Assembly (NCBI GenBank): GCA_015711895.1
Contig: MU158638.1
Location: forward strand, 713-6,125
Source of the DNA: Candidatus Solincola tengchongensis
GTDB lineage: Bacteria > Actinomycetota > Geothermincolia > Geothermincolales > RBG-13-55-18
Direction of reading: 5' to 3'
DNA length: 5,413 nucleotides
The notes under the pieces are model-generated. The model made no database searches. It was not told the DNA's origin and saw nothing but the letters and a program-made list of their open reading frames with translations. Shown one piece after another: positions 1-5,413 of this stretch. Numbering within the stretch: position 1 is the stretch's first letter; each line of letters opens with the position of its first letter. The position numbers and the translations under genes were made by a program.

Positions 1-1656
1 GAACGCCGTGGGGACGGCGTTGCCGGTGACCTTGTTCTCGAAGAGGAAGCCCTCCCCGCGGGGGAGGGGCTCCAGGTCGATAATCACGTGCCCGTACTGG
101 CCGCGGCCTCCCGTCTGGCGGATGAACTTTCCCTCCACCCCCCGGGCTTGCCCGGCCACCGTCTCCCGGTAGGAGACCTGCGGCCTCCCCACGTTGGCCC
201 CCACGCCGAACTCGCGCAACAGGCGGTCCACGATGATCTCCAGGTGCAGCTCCCCCATGCCGGAGATGATGGTCTGCCCGGTCTCGGGATCCAGTTTCAC
301 CCGGAATGTGGGGTCCTCCTCGGATATCCTCTCCAGCGCCTCACTCAGGCGGTCCTGGTCGGCTTTGGTCTTGGGCTCTATGGCCACCGAGATGACCGGC
401 TCGGGAAACACCATGGCCTCCAGGAGAATGGGGCGGTGGGCGGAACAGAGTGTGTCCCCGGTATAGGTCTCCTTGAGCCCTACGGCGGCCACTATATCTC
501 CCGTGTGAATGGACTCGCGCTCCTCGCGGTGATTGGCGTGCATCTGGAGGAGGCGCCCGATACGCTCCTTCTTGCGGCGCGTGCTGTTGAACACCGTGGC
601 CCCCACCCGGAGGGTGCCCGAATAGACGCGTATGTAGACCAGCTTCCCCACATAGGGGTCGGACATGACCTTGAAGGCCAGGGCGGAGAAGGGCTCCTCG
701 TCGGAGGGCCGGCGGACCTCCTTCTTCTCCTTTCCCACCTGTACCCCCTCCACGGGGGGCACGTCCAGGGGAGAAGGAAGGTAATCCACCACCCCGTCGA
801 GGAGCGGCTGCACCCCCTTGTTGCGGAAGGAGGCCCCGCAGAAGACGGGGACCAGCTCGCACTTGAGGACCCCCTTGCGCACGGCCCGCCTGATGTCCTC
901 CTCGCCCACCAGGTCCTCGCTCTCCAGGTATTTCTCCAGCATCTCGTCGTCGTAGGGAGCGCAGGCCTCGAGGAGGGCATGGCGGTAGAGCAAAGCGGTG
1001 TCCAGGAGTTCTTCCGGGATGTCCACGTACTCGTATTTTGTCCCCAGCTCGTCCCTCCAGACGACGGCCTTCATGCGGATGAGGTCCACGCAGCCGGCGA
1101 ACTCGCTCTCCCGGCCCAGGGGCACCTGAACGGCCACCGGACGTAGGTCGAACCTCTCCTCCAACATCTCCAGGCAGGCGAAGAAGTCCGCCCCCGGTCG
1201 GTCCATCTTGTTCACATAGCAGATGCGCGGCACGCGGTAATGGTCCGCCTGCCTCCATACGGTCTCCGTCTGGGGCTCCACCCCGGCCACTCCGTCCAGG
1301 ATGGCTATGGCGCCGTCCAGGACGCGAAGGGAGCGTTCCACCTCCACTGTGAAGTCCACGTGGCCGGGCGTATCTATGATGTTGATCTTGTGCTCCCGCC
1401 AGAAACAGGTCGTGGCGGCGCTGGTGATGGTTATCCCTCTCTCCTGCTCCTGGACCATCCAGTCCATCACCGTGGAGCCCTCGTGCACCTCCCCCATCTT
1501 GTAGGTCTTGCCGGTGTAGAAGAGTATCCTCTCCGTGGTCGTGGTCTTCCCGGCGTCGATGTGGGAGATGATCCCTATATTGCGGACCCTTTCCAGGGGG
1601 AAGGCCTCGTCCGCCCGCGATGTCCTCTCCACCTTTCCCGTGGTCGTTACCTTCAT
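1..1656 (-). CDS. fusA: Translation elongation factor G (3'-partial)
   Basis: Ribosomal GTPase that drives tRNA-mRNA translocation and, with RRF, ribosome recycling. I translated the frame by hand: 552 codons without a stop from ATG 1656-1654 to the left edge. About 150 residues of a normal 690-700 (most of domain IV and all of domain V) lie outside. The G domain has G1 SHIDAGKTT (residues 31-39), G2 RGITI (73-77), G3 DTPGHVDF with the catalytic His99 (95-102), G4 NKMD (149-152) and a G5 region CGASFRNKGVQ (273-283). Domain II follows at about 321-405, domain III at about 420-497 (SGMGELHLEI), and domain IV begins with EGKFIRQTGGRGQYGHV (508-524). The N-terminus is about 10-14 residues longer than usual (MKVTTTGKVERTSRADEAF before PLERVRNIGI); no ATG exists nearer the conserved part. 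The start is two bases after the rpsG stop, with its ribosome binding site inside rpsG, so coupling to rpsG is likely. Its place after rpsG marks it as the housekeeping EF-G. Confidence 0.98.
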   Translation of the reverse strand, partial: MKVTTTGKVERTSRADEAFPLERVRNIGIISHIDAGKTTTTERILFYTGKTYKMGEVHEGSTVMDWMVQEQERGITITSAATTCFWREHKINIIDTPGHVDFTVEVERSLRVLDGAIAILDGVAGVEPQTETVWRQADHYRVPRICYVNKMDRPGADFFACLEMLEERFDLRPVAVQVPLGRESEFAGCVDLIRMKAVVWRDELGTKYEYVDIPEELLDTALLYRHALLEACAPYDDEMLEKYLESEDLVGEEDIRRAVRKGVLKCELVPVFCGASFRNKGVQPLLDGVVDYLPSPLDVPPVEGVQVGKEKKEVRRPSDEEPFSALAFKVMSDPYVGKLVYIRVYSGTLRVGATVFNSTRRKKERIGRLLQMHANHREERESIHTGDIVAAVGLKETYTGDTLCSAHRPILLEAMVFPEPVISVAIEPKTKADQDRLSEALERISEEDPTFRVKLDPETGQTIISGMGELHLEIIVDRLLREFGVGANVGRPQVSYRETVAGQARGVEGKFIRQTGGRGQYGHVIIDLEPLPRGEGFLFENKVTGNAVPTAF

Positions 1657-1658
1657 CC

Positions 1659-1666
1659 TCACCACC
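1659..1666 (-). promoter_or_regulatory. Ribosome binding site of fusA embedded in the rpsG stop
   Basis: GGTGGTGA differs from the ideal GGAGGTGA at one base. It is made of the last bases of the rpsG CGG and TGG codons plus the TGA stop. The GGTGG core is 5 bases before the fusA ATG. Ribosomes finishing rpsG would cover this site, which fits termination-reinitiation coupling. Confidence 0.6.
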
Positions 1667-2129
1667 GGTAATGGGCGAAGGCCTTGTTGGCCTCGGCCAT
1701 CTTGTGCAGGTCCTCCTTGCGCTTTATGGAGGCGCCCACGTGGTTGGCGGCATCCATGAGCTCGCCCGCCAGCCGCTCCATCATGGTCTTCTCCCTGCGC
1801 TGCCGCGCGTAGTTGACTATCCAGCGGATGGCCAGGCTGGTGGCCCGCCGGGGGCGGACCTCCACCGGCACCTGGTAGGAAGCGCCTCCCACCCTCCGCG
1901 AGCGCACCTCCAGGACGGGCCGCACGTTGTCCGTGGCCTTGCGCAGCACGGCCAGGGGGTCGTTCCCCGTCCTCTCGCGGATGATGTCCAAGGCGCCGTA
2001 GACTATCTTCTCCGCCTTGCTCTTCTTCCCGTCCATCATGACCTTGTTTATGTACTGGGCGACCAGTACGCTGTTGTACCTGGTGTCGGGAGCTATCTCC
2101 CTCTTCGGTGCCGGTCCCTTCCTGGGCAT
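1659..2129 (-). CDS. rpsG: 30S ribosomal protein S7
   Basis: Primary 16S rRNA binding protein that nucleates assembly of the 30S head and lies near the E-site and mRNA exit. The product is 156 residues, the normal length. I chose the ATG at 2129-2127 because it gives the canonical start MPRKGPAPKRE and has GGAGGAGG just upstream. The frame stays open 22 codons further up, but that would run back into the end of rpsL and match nothing in the family. Visible signatures: DGKKSKAEKIVY (residues 33-44), the VRSRRVGGASYQVPVEVRP block (75-93), ARQRREKTMMERLAGEL (108-124) and the C-terminal HKMAEANKAFAHYRW. The MPRKGPAPKR start is typical of Actinobacteria. In E. coli S7 represses its operon by binding a longer rpsL-rpsG spacer; the spacer here is only 37 bases, so that mechanism has little room. 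The stop is two bases before the fusA ATG. Confidence 0.98.
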   Translation of the reverse strand: MPRKGPAPKREIAPDTRYNSVLVAQYINKVMMDGKKSKAEKIVYGALDIIRERTGNDPLAVLRKATDNVRPVLEVRSRRVGGASYQVPVEVRPRRATSLAIRWIVNYARQRREKTMMERLAGELMDAANHVGASIKRKEDLHKMAEANKAFAHYRW

Positions 2130-2133
2130 GCTT

Positions 2134-2141
2134 CCTCCTCC
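2134..2141 (-). promoter_or_regulatory. Ribosome binding site of rpsG
   Basis: GGAGGAGG in the 37-base rpsL-rpsG spacer has its GGAGG cores 7 and 4 bases before the ATG at 2129-2127. It supports this start over the in-frame upstream extension into rpsL, and it suggests rpsG initiates independently as well as by coupling. Confidence 0.85.
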
Positions 2142-2166
2142 GGTTACACCTTCACACCGCGGCGCA

Positions 2167-2544
2167 TCACAGGCCGGCCCTCTTCTTGGTCCCATAACGG
2201 GAGCGGGCCTGCTTGCGGTCGGTGACCCCGGCGGCGTCCAGGGCGCCGCGGATGATCTTGTAACGCACTCCCGGGAGGTCCTTCACCCGGCCTCCCCTCA
2301 CCAGGACTATGGAGTGTTCCTGGAGGTTGTGCCCTATCCCCGGGATATAGGCGGTGACCTCTATCCCGTTGGTCAGCCTCACCCTGGCGATCTTGCGCAG
2401 GGCGGAATTGGGCTTCTTGGGAGTCGTGGTCTTCACCTGCGTGCAGACCCCCCTGCGCTGCGGGCATCCCTGCAGGGCGGGGGTCTTGGTCTTCTTCCGC
2501 TTCTCCTGGCGTCCCTTGCGTACCAGCTGGTTTATGGTGGGCAA
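2167..2544 (-). CDS. rpsL: 30S ribosomal protein S12
   Basis: Protein of the 30S decoding centre that monitors codon-anticodon pairing; first gene of the str operon. The product is 125 residues, the usual length. The canonical N-terminus (M)PTINQLVRKGR falls on a TTG codon at 2544-2542. No ATG or GTG gives this end, and a strong GGAGGAGGT lies just upstream, so TTG is taken as the start. Core motifs are intact: CPQRRGVC (residues 27-34), TTTPKKPNSALRK, TAYIPG.GHNLQEHS and RGGRVKDLPGVRY. Lys43 and Lys88, the classical streptomycin-resistance positions, are wild type, so no resistance is predicted from this gene. Asp89 is the residue beta-methylthiolated by RimO in bacteria that have it; whether this organism has RimO is not visible. 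The gene follows rpoC after 131 bases and precedes rpsG by 37 bases. Its expression is probably driven by the promoter at 2640-2611 in addition to any readthrough from rpoC. Confidence 0.98.
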   Translation of the reverse strand: MPTINQLVRKGRQEKRKKTKTPALQGCPQRRGVCTQVKTTTPKKPNSALRKIARVRLTNGIEVTAYIPGIGHNLQEHSIVLVRGGRVKDLPGVRYKIIRGALDAAGVTDRKQARSRYGTKKRAGL

Positions 2545-2548
2545 AGCT

Positions 2549-2557
2549 ACCTCCTCC
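2549..2557 (-). promoter_or_regulatory. Strong ribosome binding site that fixes the TTG start of rpsL
   Basis: GGAGGAGGT on the minus strand contains two overlapping GGAGG cores, 8 and 5 bases upstream of the TTG at 2544-2542. This near-perfect complement to the 16S 3' end, together with the conserved S12 N-terminus, decides the unusual start codon and may compensate for it. Confidence 0.88.
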
Positions 2558-2558
2558 A

Positions 2559-2571
2559 GGAATAATATTCC
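2559..2571 (-). repeat. AT-rich inverted repeat beside the rpsL ribosome binding site
   Basis: GGAAT-ATT-ATTCC is a perfect five-base inverted repeat ending two bases before the GGAGGAGGT. It sits in a distinctly AT-rich part of the leader (about 2596-2561), unlike the GC-rich coding sequence around it. A hairpin here would leave the ribosome binding site free. The AT-rich leader alone would keep the initiation region unstructured. Confidence 0.4.
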
Positions 2572-2592
2572 AAATAGAGACTACTTTCTCTT

Positions 2593-2609
2593 AAAACGCG
2601 CCAAGGCGC
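2593..2609 (-). other. Inverted repeat over the predicted rpsL transcription start, followed by TTTT
   Basis: GCGCC-TT-GGCGC (2609-2598) is a perfect five-base inverted repeat with a two-base centre, followed by G and TTTT (2597-2593). The predicted start near 2605-2603 falls in its middle. It could be a weak intrinsic terminator for transcripts coming from rpoC, a hairpin at the extreme 5' end of the mRNA, or an operator. The stem is too short to choose among these. Confidence 0.35.
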
Positions 2610-2610
2610 A

Positions 2611-2640
2611 AGTTTACCACCACCGTTTCCGGCATGTCAA
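2611..2640 (-). promoter_or_regulatory. Probable sigma-70/sigA-type promoter of the rpsL-rpsG-fusA operon
   Basis: In the rpoC-rpsL gap the minus strand reads a perfect -35 TTGACA (2640-2635), 18 bases, then TAAACT (2616-2611) as -10. The -10 matches TATAAT at four of six positions, including the critical A2 and T6. It is preceded by TG plus one base (2619-2617), an extended -10 element. Transcription would start near 2605-2603, about 60 bases upstream of the rpsL TTG. A full consensus -35 is rare by chance in such GC-rich DNA, and it lies where a str-operon promoter is expected. Function is inferred from sequence only. Confidence 0.72.
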
Positions 2641-2671
2641 CGCGGAATGGGCTTGAATCCCGTTCCCCGCG
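2641..2671 (-). other. Imperfect hairpin just after the rpoC stop
   Basis: Starting five bases past the rpoC TGA, the minus strand can fold as CGC-GG bulge-GGAA-C-GGG, a 7-base loop ATTCAAG, then CCC-A-TTCC-GCG. That gives 10 paired bases with one C/A mismatch and a two-base bulge. No T-run follows; the next bases are the TTGACA of the -35. It is therefore not a standard intrinsic terminator. It could be a 3' stabilising or pause structure for the rpoBC message, or chance in GC-rich DNA. Confidence 0.4.
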
Positions 2672-2675
2672 CGGC

Positions 2676-5413
<2,738 letters not shown>

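Noticed and set aside
88..1146. Long plus-strand open frame (352 codons) opposite fusA
   Set aside because: It is antisense to a complete, motif-bearing EF-G frame. Its composition (Leu, His, Gly, Pro rich) is what the complement of GC-rich codons gives, and it has no recognisable domain.
341..1258. Minus-strand open frame of 305 codons inside fusA
   Set aside because: It lies in another frame of the same strand as fusA; its Gly/Arg/Pro-rich translation has no family motifs. The true frame is the one with HIDAGKTT, DTPGH and NKMD.
2130..2195. Upstream extension of rpsG by 22 codons
   Set aside because: It would overlap rpsL and add residues unlike any S7. The ATG at 2129 has both the ribosome binding site and the family N-terminus.
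2562..2567. TATTAT as a second -10 element close to rpsL
   Set aside because: There is no -35-like hexamer 16-19 bases upstream, and the start would fall inside the ribosome binding site.
2641..2671. Intrinsic terminator after rpoC
   Set aside because: The stem is interrupted by a mismatch and a bulge and no T-run follows it, so it is listed only as a hairpin.

Overview
The window is a piece of the conserved transcription/translation cluster rpoC - rpsL - rpsG - fusA, all on the minus strand, so the biological 5' end is at the right. Both outer genes run off the window: rpoC (RNA polymerase beta') has lost its N-terminal part at the right edge, and fusA (elongation factor G) has lost its C-terminal part at the left edge. 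The two ribosomal protein genes between them, rpsL (S12) and rpsG (S7), are complete. I find no mobile element, CRISPR array, tRNA, rRNA or unknown gene. The only non-coding stretch longer than 40 bases is the 131-base gap between rpoC and rpsL.

Organism: a GC-rich bacterium, best guessed as a deep-branching actinobacterium or a relative of that group. S7 begins MPRKGPAPKR and ends AFAHYRW. The beta' core ends in a GTG.xRYRNI motif like that of Actinobacteria. The beta' trigger loop carries no large insertion of the proteobacterial SI3 type. No L7Ae-like gene lies between rpoC and rpsL, as is usual in Firmicutes. Other parts of beta' and the EF-G resemble Firmicutes or Chloroflexi as much as Actinobacteria, so placement below 'Gram-positive-like, high GC' is inference.

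Layout (right to left, in the direction of transcription): rpoC 5413-2676; a gap at 2675-2545 with an imperfect hairpin just after the rpoC stop, a good sigma-70-type promoter (TTGACA, 18 bases, TAAACT with an extended -10), a short GC-rich inverted repeat over the predicted transcription start, and an AT-rich leader ending in a strong ribosome binding site; rpsL 2544-2167 with a TTG start; 37 bases with a strong ribosome binding site; rpsG 2129-1659; two bases; fusA from 1656 to the left edge. The fusA ribosome binding site lies inside the last codons and stop of rpsG, so these two are probably translationally coupled.

Together the genes make the catalytic subunit of RNA polymerase, two proteins of the 30S subunit (S12 at the decoding centre, S7 organising the head) and the translocation GTPase. 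tuf (EF-Tu) would be expected beyond the left edge and rpoB beyond the right edge, but neither is visible. The window is an ordinary core region. Its points of interest are the internal promoter and leader, the TTG start of rpsL, the extended N-terminus of EF-G and the acidic tail of beta'. I see no sign of a previously undescribed system.
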